Part shown: piece by piece, positions 51,304 to 63,129 of the stretch
Layout: each line of letters opens with the position of its first letter
How positions within the stretch are numbered: the first letter of the stretch is position 1
Origin: Tetrahymena elliotti 4EA
Lineage: Eukaryota > Ciliophora > Oligohymenophorea > Hymenostomatida > Tetrahymenidae
Direction: 5' to 3'
Length of the DNA stretch: 64,000 nt
NCBI GenBank assembly: GCA_000231825.2
Contig: JH720354.1
Location: forward strand, 38,965-102,964
The notes under the pieces: generated by a model
The model's database searches: none
Told to the model about the DNA's origin: nothing
Seen by the model: only the letters and a program-made list of their open reading frames with translations
Made by a program: the position numbers and the translations under genes

Positions 51304-51929
51304 AAAAAGTAGGCTAGTAATAAAATAAGTAAATAGAAACAAAATAACAAATTTATAATTTCAAATTAAATATTATCATCACTTGATTGTTAATTTTTGC
51401 TTTTCTTATTAAGCTTAATATATATCAAGAGATACCCTTGTTAAAAATTATAAAGATGGTTTAATTTATATATGGTGGAGTTCAATTTTATACATTGTGA
51501 TTGTGTTTTTCTTAGTTTGAAATTTTATCATAAGTTGTTTACATTTATTTTTTACATTTATTTTATATTATTGTTATTAATATATTTAATGGAATTTTTT
51601 GTATTAATTAATGTATTTTGTTATTATTATACTTGTGGTGATTAGATCATTATTTTGTAATCAAAGCTTCATTATGTTACTCTCATCTATATTCATAGGA
51701 AGAAATAGCTTTCTGTAATGATTGGTTTTAATAAAAATTAAAATCCAAATTTTTTAATGGAATTTTTGGTTATTATTCTATTTGAATTACATAAATTATG
51801 TTTGGTCTGTTATTGCGTATTTTGTTAGTTTACTTAGCTCTTAGAAAGCAATGAATTTGTAAGCAATTCTTCTACTCTGACAAAAAATAAAAAATTGTCC
51901 TAATCAAGTTTATTTAATTTAATATAAAT

Positions 51930-52550
51930 TCATTGTTGAGAATAAGAGTCAGCTTCAGTAATAGATATCATTTAGCTTGAATATTGAGTAGAAATATCCT
52001 CTAAGCAATTCATGTATCCATTGAGAGTTTCTTCTTAATATTGATATTATAAGGTATTTAAAATATTTTTTAAGAGGTTTATTTTTGTTCTAAGAGAACT
52101 TTGTTTTTGTTGATGTATCTAAAAAGATAGCGATTGAACACATGAAAATTTATCTTTTACTAACTGTGAAATTCCTTAGAAATTTTATGTATTATTTAAG
52201 TCGAGCTGCATAAAATGAAGTTTATTTTGCACAACCTGGAGCTACTACTAAACATATTTGAATTATTCATAGGATCTGTAAATGAAATCCAAATATTTAA
52301 CAAAGGCCGATATCAATTCTATTGAAGGAAACCTTTCTATCTGCTCAATAAAAAATTTAGTTTCATCAATGATATCTAAATCCTACTCTAAATATTCTGA
52401 ATATTTAATGGGATCATGAGCCATATATGCGTTCCTTCTATAGTAAAAATACTTCTCCTCAATTTCTTTGAACTCTCCTAAAATTTAATAAACTTGATAG
52501 TGGAGATGAGATTTCTTTCCATTATCTAACTTGCTTTTGTTTTAACCCAT
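51930..52550 (-). CDS. Small N-myristoylated coiled-coil-like protein, unknown
   Basis: The minus strand is open from ATG 52548-52550 to TGA 51930-51932, 207 codons (206 residues), with many TAA/TAG Gln codons and no intron. The N-terminus MGQNKSKLDNGKKSH has Gly2, Ser6 and Lys7 and a basic patch, a strong N-myristoylation context with an electrostatic membrane switch. The body is almost entirely helical: YQILGEFKEIEEKYFYYRRN, then LDFIYRSYEQFKYVQQQLQV and VKDKFSCVQSLSFQIHQQKQ. It ends SQMISITEADSYSQQ. It is easily missed, because Gln read-through codons break it into short pieces under the standard code. No family was recognised. Base composition is visibly richer in G and C than the 4.6 kb gene-poor stretch beside it. 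Confidence 0.75.
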
Positions 52551-53771
52551 GTATCTATCTATCAATCAATTAACTAATATATTTATTTGTAAATAGTTTT
52601 TTGTTTAGATTTTAATAACTCCGAAGTTTTTTGATTAGTTTGCAAATTTGTTAAAATGAAATTTATTTCATTCACTTAACAGGTTAATACAAATTATTAA
52701 ATAAAGATTCTTGTTACTTAAATTTTCAAAGGATCAAACCAATACTTCCTTAATTTCTTTTTAAAAATTTGTCACTATTTAGATAGAAGTTGATTCTTCT
52801 TTTTTAATCAAAACAACTAACTAATTTTCATAAACTAATTGTCTAATAATATATTTACACTAAATAGCTACAAAAACAGATAAAAATAAATATTATATTA
52901 ATTGTTTTATTATAACAGTAAATAGTCTACTTCTAATTATCTATGAACTATTTAAATAATTTTTTGAACGAAGTTATAATGCAGAATAACAAATCAACAC
53001 ACTTTTTTTGTTCGATTTTAAAAGAAGTATTTGATTTTCTGCATTCAAACCTAAATAGAAAATTCTGAAAAATTAGATTTTCTATATTTGTATTTTTTGT
53101 TTCTATTTTAAATTTGAAGAAGCTATTCAATACCATAGAAAATAGTTAAACAACAAACATTAAATTACAGAAAATTAGTTATTAGTAATTTAAAAATTAT
53201 AAGTAAAATCAAAAATATTACACATTTTTTTTACGAACCTAATCACCATCATATAATATCAAGAACAAAAATATTAAACCCTCTTTGCCAATTAGAATTT
53301 ATTAAAATTTGTTAGAGTTCCTTAAAAAACTAATTTAATAAATTCATTTCAAACTTTTAAAAACACACTTTCATCATATATTAAGGAATTTTTTGATAAA
53401 TATTAATACTGTATTGCTTATAAGAATAATAAAAAATCATTCTACTATAAAGTGAATGAGTATTTTATATTATGTTACAGTGTCTGTTTTGAGATCCAAA
53501 CCTATTTATCAAAAAGAAATAGGAAAAAAATTTTGAATGATGTAGAAAGAAATCTTATTGAACAAAAGCATTTCAAAGTTTTAAATTAATTATTTTAAGG
53601 TAAAATAAAAATAATTTGTTTAATTTAATTTTTGTAAATTTAAAAATAAGTTATTATTGGTTGATCCTTTAATTTTTGCTTAATTTTGAAAAAAATAGCT
53701 TAAAAAGTTTTTTATTTAATTAAGTATTTATTAAAAAATTAGAGATAATAGAAAATTCGAATTTTATAAAA
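52551..53771. other. AT-rich intergenic between divergent units
   Basis: No gene is supported. The open frame at 52948-53136 (-) has no recognisable motif. Confidence 0.55.
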
Positions 53772-56700
53772 ATGGGAGCAAATTAATCCAACAGAATCTA
53801 TAATTTTCCAATTAATGAGAAACAAGAAGGTTGCTTTTAAATTATAAGACATCCTAAATTTATTAATAAACTTGAGTATAGGCCACAACCTAATATTGAT
53901 AACGTTTAAGATTTAATTCTATTTGGCTAAGAAAATAGCACAAAAATATGAATTTTTTAGGTAAAAAGAATACTCTTTCTAATGAATTCGATTACTTAAC
54001 ATATGACTAGATTATTTAATAAGCAAGATAACTAGGTTCTGCAATAAAAAATCAATAATTCTTAAAAGAGTCAAACGAACAATCTAATAATAAGATAGAG
54101 TTGATTGGTAATTATTATTTCTAAATCATTATTTTAGGAACATATTCTCAAAAATAATAACCAATTCGAATTCATGTTAATATTGTTATCTAATTGTAAT
54201 TTAAAAAGAAATTTTTTCCAATTTGAGTTAAAATTTAAATTTTAATATGAAAGGTATTTATGCTAAAAATAGAATGGAGTTGGCTGTTGCAGATATTGCA
54301 AATTCACTATATGGATATACTATAGTTTCTCTCTATGATTCATTAGGACCTGATTCTATTAGCTATGTTCTTGCTAATTCTGAAATTACTACTTGCTATT
54401 GCTCAGCTGCATCTATCTTAACTCTCTCTAAAATTATCTTTCAGAATAACTTGCTATTACAAATTTTACTGACTCAATAATTAATTAAAGAATATTTCCC
54501 CAAACAAATATTATTAGTTTTTTTTTTTAATCTGAAGATAACACAAGCTTATTCTCTCATTTTCAAATTTTTAATTAATTACCTTGTTTAATTTAGATAT
54601 TTTTGTAAAAAAAAATCAATTAAATGAACCATTATCTATAAATTTAATATTTATTTAATAAAAGAAAATTATGTACGTACTTTCTTTTTTTTGTAAACAA
54701 TAAAATATTTGTATCATATGCTCAAATAAATTATTTTTATTTACTACAATCTTACTATTATTTCCAAATATGCGTACATCTAAATTTAAAAAATAATAAA
54801 TAATTAAAATATTTGAGTAATAGTAGAAAAGTAGAAAATTTATGCTAAAAGAGATTACTATTTTAATCTTATTTAAAAAATTAAAAAATTTGCTTCGGTT
54901 CAAAAATATTGTCCACAAACATATCTCTTAATCTAATACCATAGATATTGATCTTAACTTGAAATGTAGCTTACATATTAAAAATTATATTTAATCAAGA
55001 TATTTTAAGTAATCTTAAAAAAATAGTATTTTTATTAATTAAAAAGTATAAATCACAGCTCAAATTTACTTATTTTTTAGATTCTCTAACCTCTCTTTAT
55101 TTAAAAAATTAATTTTAAAATGTCATTGAAATTAAAAAGTATATTATCACCAATATCAGCTGAAATTTACTTTGATTTATGTTAGCTTCTTTTTAATTTT
55201 CTATAAATATCAAAGTATCCTCTATTTTTAAAAAATTATATTTAAATTAGTTTTATTTTTTATCACAAAAGAAATTTAAATAAATTAAAATTTTGTGTTA
55301 GTTTTTTCTATTTAAAACATTTTTGTAAAATAAATATAAAAAATGCATTTTTTTTTCTTTTTCTCAAACTAGAAAAGACTTGCATCAATTAAAGAATATT
55401 ATTTCTTTTGATCATATTACTGAAGAAGAAATAAATGAATTGGCAAAATAAGTGGGAATAAATATTTATCAATTCTCGGATGTTGTTGAAAAAGGAAATT
55501 TGAACATGTTACGCCTACCTAAATTATTTAAAGATGCAATTTTTACATTTTGTTATACATCTGGAACTACAGGTTTGCTTTATTAAAATAATTTTTAGGA
55601 TATAAGCTTGAATTCTATTTTTTTATTATAAAGGTAACCCAAAATCAGCAATGATTTCTCACCAGAATATTTTAGCTTCAGTAACAAATTATGATAATTC
55701 AGATTGTTTTCTAGCATAAGATGACGTTCATCTCAGCTATTTACCTCTCCCACATATTTACGAAATATTTGTGAATGTGTATTGCTGGTTTAAAGGTATA
55801 AAAATAGCTTTCTATTCAGTGATGTTCATAAAATTTAAGAAGACATTATTGCTGCAAAGCCTACTAGCTTTTCAGCAGTTCCAAATAGATTTTATGAGGT
55901 AATTAATTCAAAATTTAACTAAGCTTCTGGTTTTAAAAAGATTCTGATCTAGTATGCATTGAAAATGAAGCTTTAAAACATATAGAATAATGGTGTGCAT
56001 ACTCATGCACTTTATGACAGGTAATTTTAATTAAATTACCAAAAATATTTCTTAAAAATTATGTAAAACTAGGATAGATAATATTTAATAAAATAAGAGA
56101 ATAATTTGGAGGTAGGATAAGTTAATTAGTTTGTGGATCTGCACCTACATCACCATCAATTTTTAATTTTTTTATAGCAGTCTTATCTTGTTCTGTTATT
56201 GAAGGTTTTGGATAAACAGAATTGAGTGGGGTAGTTACTATTCAAGTTAAAGCTGATCCAAAAATGGGTAATGTTGGAGGTATTGGTCCATGTTCAGAAC
56301 TAAAGTTGTAAGATGTTCCTGAAATGGACGACCTCAGTACAGATAAAGATGGAGAAGGTAACCCTAGACCTGAGGTGAAATCTGTGTACGAGGGTATAAT
56401 GTATTTTAAGGCTATTATAAAGAGTAAGCAAAAACAAAAGAAGTTGTTGATATTGATGGATAGTTTCATACTGGTGATATAGTAAATATAATCAACAAAA
56501 ATTATTAAATAAGCAAAAAAATAAATTATTTTATCCTAATTTTTTCAAGAAATTTAAAATATTATTGAAAATAGGGCGAAATAATTCCAAGCAGTGGCCT
56601 AAAGATCATAGATAGGAAAAAGAATCTCTTCAAGCTCAGTTAAGCTGATTATGTCTCTCCAGAAAAGGTAGAAAATATATATGTTCGTGCAAGGGGAGTT

Positions 56701-57039
56701 TAAGAAGTTTGCATTCATGGGGAATCCTTATTTAATTATTGTGTTGGTATAATAGTTCCTAACTAGGAAGAGCTACTAAAAATAGCTTCTGAGTTAAACA
56801 TATCAGAAACAGATATAACCTCTTTATGCAAAAAAGAAGAAATAATTTCTTGGTATTTAAAAAGACTGTTAATGAGCTTGGTAAAAAAGAAGGGCTCTTC
56901 AGTTTTGAATAGCCTAAAAATATACCTTGAACCAAAATCTTTTGCTAATATTGGATGTGTTACAAATGGTTTCAAGCCTCAATGCCACCATGCAAAGAAC
57001 AACTTTAAATACATAATTTAAGAATTGTACAGTGAATGA
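53772..57039 (+). pseudogene. Long-chain acyl-CoA synthetase pseudogene
   Basis: The whole gene aligns exon by exon with the intact paralogue at 58474-61179, starting MGANQSNRIYNFPINEKQEG against [20 protein letters not shown]. It still shows the AMP-binding P-loop (YTSGTTG, 55548-55573) and the motif VIEGFGQTEL (56197-56227). It is broken in several places. One base is missing from the A-run at 53942-53946, leading to a TGA at 53948. The exon 2 donor GT is replaced near 54433 (AAA-ATT-ATC). There is a frame loss at about 55815, a phase conflict at the exon 4/5 junction near 56072, and a frame loss at about 56373 (RPEG.EICVRG). A pair of frame changes lies at about 56863 and 56925. NPKGAM has become NPKSAM. 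Substitutions are moderate, so inactivation followed the duplication. The tandem copy downstream has no such lesions. Confidence 0.85.
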
Positions 57040-58473
57040 ATTAATAAATTAAAAATTTTTAAGTCTAACAAATAAATAAAAAATAAGGAAATTACATCAA
57101 TTTGAAAACAAATTTAACTAATTGATAAGAAAATCTTTATTATTTCTATTTTAAAGTTTTAACATAAGTAGATGCATCCTTCATATTATATTTGTCTTTG
57201 TTTTATTTTTCAGTTTTTTTAAAAATTTAATAATGTAAATGTGATTCAAAATGTAAATTCAATCTATTTAAAAATTTAACTCATTTTTCAAGATTATCTT
57301 TATTTAGAATTATGTTTGCTTGTTTGTTTAAACAAAAATATTGTGAAAATTGTCTTATGTAAAAGCAAGCTTATTTTAATTCTTTATTTATCAATTTTTA
57401 CTAATCAATTTTAATACAATTAATACAAATTAAATTATTTTATTATTTGATCCTCTCAATAAGCTTAAAAGTTTTATCTTTTTGATAAATATTTTCGATT
57501 TTCAATTTAAAAATATTTATTATAAAAATTTTTATTCATGCAAAGTGTCATTTTCAAATAAGACTGTTCTCATTTTTTTACAATTTAAATAAATAGTTTT
57601 AATTTTCAAGGAGATATTTTTTATATTAAAGCCTATATAAAATAATACGGCATTCAAGATTGATTAGGGATTTAATGTTTAAATGAATGGTAAATTCTCA
57701 AATACTTTTATATTTTCTTAAATGTAATCTAAAAGTTTTAATGCAAAGTTTAGTTGAAAATGCTAAATAATTTTAATAATTTCATTTTAAAATAAAACAT
57801 AGTTATTGATTATAATAAATTTTGGAAGCCAGTCTCTGAATTATAAAATGGTTTTCGAAATTTTTAAAAATCTTTCTATTTTAATTTATTTTGAAAAGCA
57901 AAAATACTTTTGATCTTGTAAATGTAATAAATTGTTCAGAGATGGTACCAGATTTTAGAATATCAAATTTTAATTAGCAGAATATTTTAGTTTCTTTTTG
58001 AGATATTTGCAATTACTTAGTTAAATTGAAAAGCAATCAAGATACATCAAAATTTTGGATCGCATAATATTTTTCTAGTCAATAAAAATTTAGTTTACAT
58101 TTCAGAAATCAATGAATGACAAAAATATTTAATAAAAATTGCGTATTAATATCTTAAAATCATCAAAATTGATAATAATAAATTATAATAATTGCTTAGA
58201 AAAGCAATTAGATTCAATCAATTATTAAAATATTGAGGAATGATCTTTGATTTTTACCACGTTCAGTTCATGTTCTATCTTTCTACAAATCCACATCATT
58301 AAATACTAATTTTATCAAAAATTTAATATCTGAGCCTATAAAAAGACTATTTATATATATGTATATATATTTGACCAAAAAAAAAAACAAACAAAAATTA
58401 AATTTCAAAAAATAATTAAAAATCTTATCTAAAAGTAATTAATTCTAGCAAAAGTTATCAATTATAAAAATAA
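57040..58473. other. AT-rich intergenic between the acyl-CoA synthetase copies
   Basis: It contains no coding sequence. It presumably includes the promoter of the intact downstream gene. Confidence 0.55.
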
Positions 58474-61179
58474 ATGGGAGGAAACTAATCAACTAATAGG
58501 CTATATAATATTCCAATTGATGAAAAAAAGGCAGGATCTTCCGAAATTCTGAGACACCCTGTTTCATAAAAGGAATTACTTGACACACCTTACCCTCACA
58601 TTAAGAATATCCAAGATCTTATTCAACATGGATACTCTCTTGACAAAAATAAAGAATTCTTAGGTACTCTTAACCCAAAAACTAACTAATACGAGTATAT
58701 CACTTATGATTAAGTTATGACTCAAGCTAGGGGTATAGGTTCTGCTCTCTAAACTTTATCACTTATCAAATCTGCTAAAGAATACAAAGACTATGATCTT
58801 AAACTTGTTGGTAAGAATAAAATTATAAATTATATATAAATGAGAATTTTGAATGGGAAAACATGTAGCAAAAAGTAACAATAAAAAGATAAAAAAGCCA
58901 AATTAAATGAATTAAATAGTTTAACACATTAAAATATAGTTTTTAAATGAGCGCATAGTCAAATTTAGAAAAAAATGATTATTTTATTTAAATCAATTAA
59001 TAATTTTATGGTTTATAATAAAAGGTATATATGCCAAAAACAGAGCTGAATGGATCATTTCAGATATTGCAAATGCACTCTATGGATATACTATGGTTCC
59101 ATTATATGATTCCCTTGGACCTGAATCAATCACATATGTGTTATATCACTCAGGAATAACAACTTGCTACTGCTCTACTGCTTCAATCTAAACTCTTTCT
59201 AAAACGTAAGAAATTAATTAGCAAATTAGATATTAATCAAGCAAGCAAGCTTATTTTGATTTTTTTAATTCTAAAAGCATATCTTGCTTAACTTTTTTTT
59301 TGAAATTTGTTAATTTTTAATGAATCAGAATAAATGAAGTTTGATTTTGTTTATTTCTTTATTTACAAATCACTTCCAATTAATTAATTAATATTATTGG
59401 TAAGGAATAATTACATACAAATTAATGTAATCAAAACATATTGTTTTTATTTGATGTTTCTTCCTCAAAAAAATAAATTACTCAATTGTAATTTATTTTA
59501 ATTTTACTTTACTTATCAAAATACTTAGATAGGAATTACATCAATTGAAGAATATCATAGCCTATGATGATGTTCCAGCTGAATTATAGGAATAGATGCA
59601 AAGTAGAGGCATTACTATTTTGAAATTCACTGATTTAGTAGCTAAAGGTTAAGAGAATGTTCTTCCTCTACCTACCTTATCTCCCTCAACTATCTTTACT
59701 TTCAGTTATACTTCAGGAACAACAGGTATTTATTTATTTATTTTAAACTAAATCTTCATTTTTTTGGAATAAAATATTTAGGTAATCCTAAAGGAGCTAT
59801 GATTTCTCATAAAAATATTTTGAGTTCTGTTACAGGCCATATGCATAGTGATGTAAGCTTCAAATCAGATGATATTCATTTGAGTTATTTACCTCTTCCT
59901 CATATTTTTGAGCGTTTTGTTAATGTTTCTTGCTGGTTACTTGGTACTTAGGTAGCTTTCTTCTCTGGTGAAATCACCAAGCTTAAGGATGACATAGCTG
60001 CTGCAAAGCCAACCATTTTAATCACTGTCCCTCGTTTATTAAATAGATTCTATGAAGCTATCTAAAATAACTTAAATTCAAATCAAGGTTTCAAAAAGAA
60101 ACTCATCGATCATGCTATTTCAACAAAACTCGAAAACTTAGAAAAGTATGGATAAAACACTCATATGCTTTATGATACGTAATTATTTATTATATTTTTT
60201 TAATATTAATTTAAAATATTTATAAATATACTAGACTTGTTTTCAGCAAAATAAGAGCTATTTTTGGAGGTAGACTCAGAATCCTTGTTAGTGGATCTGC
60301 TCCTCTTTCAGCTAAGGTTATGGACTTTTTCAGAATTGCTTTATCTTGCAGAGTATGTGAAGGTTATGGTTAAACTGAAGGAACTGGTCTCGCTACTGTT
60401 CAAGTAATCCTTGACAATAGATCTGGAAATGTTGGAGGTGCTGTGTCTGGATGCGAACTAAAACTTGAAGATATCCCTGAAATGGAATACTTGAGTACAG
60501 ATAAAGATGAGAATGGTAACCCTATGCCAAGAGGTGAAATTTGTGTTAGAGGTAACAGCGTCTTTGAAGGTTATTACAAGGAGGAAGAAAAAACAAAGGA
60601 AACTATTGATCAAGATGGATGGCTCCATTCTGGAGATGTCGTAAAAAAATTTATTTTAATAATTGCAATTTTCAAATTTCATAAAAATTAACAATTATTT
60701 GTGAATAATCATAATAGGGTTAAATTCTTCCTAACGGAGCTTTAAAAATTATTGACAGAAAGAAAAACATCTTCAAGTTGAGTTAGGGTGAATATGTTTC
60801 ACCGGAAAAGGTTGAAAATATCTATCATAGAGCTAGAGGAGTCTCAGAAGTTTATGTCCATGGTGAATCATTATATAATTTCTGTGTCGCCATTATTGTT
60901 CCTAATCCTGAATAAATTGTTAAAATTGCAGCTGAATTAAACATCTAAGAAACTGATGTATCAGCTCTCTGCAAGAATAAGTAAATTGTTGAATGGTACT
61001 TAAAGACTCTTCATGAATTTGGTAAAAAAGAAGGTCTCTTTACTTTTGAATAACCTCAAAAGATTTACCTTGAGCCACTTCCATTTGCTAATTTTGGATG
61101 TCTTACCACCAGTTTCAAATTGCAACGCCATATTGCCAAAGTTCAATTTAAATAGGTTATTGAATAATTATATTCTTGA
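58474..61179 (+). CDS. Long-chain acyl-CoA synthetase (intact copy)
   Basis: Six exons in phase encode 659 residues: 58474-58810, 59025-59205, 59529-59725, 59782-60178, 60235-60640, 60718-61179. The enzyme activates long-chain fatty acids with ATP and CoA (EC 6.2.1.3) for lipid synthesis or β-oxidation. Visible motifs in order are [20 protein letters not shown], the AMP-binding P-loop [15 protein letters not shown] (about 231-245), [40 protein letters not shown], the fatty-acyl signature [20 protein letters not shown] (about 498-517) with [20 protein letters not shown], and near the end TTSFKLQRH, which carries the catalytic lysine. Length and motif order fit the ACSL family (about 650-700). 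The N-terminus MGGNQSTN has Gly2 and Ser6, suggesting N-myristoylation, instead of the membrane anchor usual in animal ACSLs. No peroxisomal PTS1 is present (ends EQLYS). Confidence 0.95.
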
Positions 61180-61996
61180 TTTAAACCATTCAGTTATCAA
61201 CTAAAAAATAAATTTATTGGTTAGTTAGGTATTTGTTTCATAAATGTTTTAGTATCAAATATCTCTTCGTTTTTTCAATAATTCAAAAAAAAACTCAAAA
61301 AAAGAAAATTTAGAAAATAAAATTCTATCTGAAATAGATATTCTAATAAAAACCATGCTGAAATAATTTTTAAAATTTTTCAATCAAAATATTCTTTTTA
61401 TCCTTTATCAGAAAAATTTGAATTAAATTATCTATCTGATAAAAAATGTGTATCTATCTTTTTTAAATTTTCATAACAAAATAAAAAAATAATTTTATTT
61501 TCAACAATTATAAAATGTTTATTTTATTTCAACCTTTAAAAATTATTAAGTTGAAATAGAGATGCTTAAAAAATTTCTAAATTGAACAATAAAATATACT
61601 ATTAACTCAGACTCCAAATTTCATTTTACCTTTCCTTTAATTGTTGTAGCAAAATGGTGTGATATAGCATTAGAAAAGATATGATTAAATTTTGTTAGAA
61701 TATATGATAGAATATGATAAAGTTTATTTAAAAATAAATAAAATGGGTTAAATAAATATAAATATTTAGTTAGTGATTTTATTACAATTACTTAGTTTTT
61801 GTGGATTTAGATAATCTATTTCTAATCAATTTTTTAGATATTTTTTTGAGATAGAGATTTGCTTGATTTTATTTTAATTATTAGCTGTTTGTTTAAATAA
61901 ATTTTTGGTAAAATAAAAAATTGGAATACCATCCAATTGTAGAAATATGTTTAAAAAGATATTTTTTTAGTGGTGAAATTGCAATAATAAGCTAAA
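61180..61996. other. AT-rich intergenic
   Basis: No coding sequence of protein-like composition was seen. It holds the 3' UTR of the acyl-CoA synthetase. Confidence 0.55.
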
Positions 61997-62160
61997 ATGC
62001 GAATCAAAATTCAGCTAGATGCGCATCTACTGCCTGAAGATAGGATTACTTTTGCATAAAAATTAAAAATTAGGAGAACTAAATGCGTACGAGAATTAAT
62101 AATTTTTATGAAGGGCAATTCAGACTTTAAATATTTAAATAATTGGAATATCTGGTAAAA
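61997..62160 (+). CDS. Possible short ORF of unusual composition
   Basis: From ATG 61997 the frame reads MRIKIQLDAHLLPEDRITFA and continues with KIRRTKCVRELIIFMKGN to about 62158, where a GTAAAA donor could start an intron. The stretch is clearly richer in G/C and CpG (GCGCAT, GCGTACGA) than the rest of the window and uses GCG, CGA and GTA codons that are rare elsewhere here. It could be a small gene, a first exon with no clear partner, or a remnant of inserted DNA. It does not join the next gene in frame. Confidence 0.28.
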
Positions 62161-62249
62161 ATAAAATTGTAAATAAATTAATCTTTTAGTCGATTTCAAC
62201 AAAAGCAATAAAAAGTTTAATATTTTTAGGTATAAATCAATCTTTAATT

Positions 62250-63129
62250 ATGGGCGATAATATCTTTCTTTACATCCCTAACTTGATAGGTAAGCATACA
62301 GATTCTAATCATTCATTCTTTATTGTTTATCAAAGAGAATAGCAAAATATTTTATTTCTTATTAAAATTATAGATTATGGACGTGTTGCTTGTATCATCT
62401 ACGTTTGTTTCTACTTTAATACGAATCCTTTAATGACTGCTTTTATGTACGCCTTAAGTTAGGCTTTGGATGCCTTTGACGGTATGGCAGCAAGAAAATT
62501 CAACTAATGTAATGCTTTTGGTGCAGTCTTAGATATGGTTTGTGATAGAGTCTCCGATGCTATCATGTTAAGTATCTTAGCTCAACTCTATCCCTCTCTT
62601 TCTGGTGTTTTCCTTTTAGCTTGTGGTTTAGATATTGGATCTCACTGGTATTAAACTTATTCTACTTAATATTGTGGGGAAGCTCATCATAAAACTGCCA
62701 AGACTGAATACAGACTTTTGCACATTTACTACAATGCAAAGGGTTTCCTTTTCACAATGGTTTTGGGAATGGAAGTAAACATTTTAATAATTTTTAAGAA
62801 TTCTTTATTTGAAATAATATTATAATGGATCTAATTATTTATTTATAATTTTTAAAGATGTTCTTGGTTAACATGTACTTGAAGGCACATGAACATAATT
62901 TGGATGTTCCTGACTGGTTCAAGGTTGTTAATACCAGCTTACTTCTTTTCTCCATTCCTGTTTTCATTTTAAAGAGCGTAATAAATTTCTTTTGTTTAGT
63001 GTTAAAATCAAAATTTTATTATATCTAAATAAAAAATAGTTTATTAGTGTCATTCAATTAATGTCTGCCTCCTAAAAGATTTGCAGACATGAAACCTAAC
63101 TTAAGTTAGAAGCTTCTAAGAAAAAGTGA
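62250..63129 (+). CDS. PIS1: CDP-diacylglycerol-inositol 3-phosphatidyltransferase (phosphatidylinositol synthase)
   Basis: Four exons in phase encode 216 residues: 62250-62289, 62374-62774, 62858-62977, 63040-63129. The enzyme makes phosphatidylinositol from CDP-diacylglycerol and myo-inositol in the ER membrane (EC 2.7.8.11). The start MGDNIFLYIPNLIDYGRVAC matches the family's YxPNxIxYxR opening. The CDP-alcohol phosphatidyltransferase signature DGMAARKFNQCNAFGAVLDM followed by VCDR contains all required residues, DGx2ARx8Gx3Dx3D. Further family marks are LDIGSHWYQTYS, HHKTAK and LLHIYYNAKGFLF, and a Gln-containing last helix (SVIQLMSASQ) with a basic tail ending KKK, an ER-retention-like dilysine end. 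The acceptor at 63039 was chosen because only it continues this last helix. The length fits fungal and animal enzymes (about 213-220). The neighbouring acyl-CoA synthetase supplies activated fatty acids for the same lipid pathway, but linkage may be coincidental. Confidence 0.95.

Larger units (their letters stand above)
47327..51929. other. 4.6 kb AT-rich region, largest gene-poor stretch
   Basis: No substantial gene was found on either strand. It holds the degenerate three-copy repeat at 51109-51303 and a short minus-strand frame around 48415-48621 listed separately. The rest is A/T runs. Its size could reflect a regulatory, replication or matrix role, but nothing in the sequence identifies one. 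Confidence 0.5.

Noticed and set aside
54655..54918. Minus-strand ORF inside the acyl-CoA synthetase pseudogene
   Set aside because: It lies in pseudogene intron sequence and consists of hydrophobic text produced by A/T runs.
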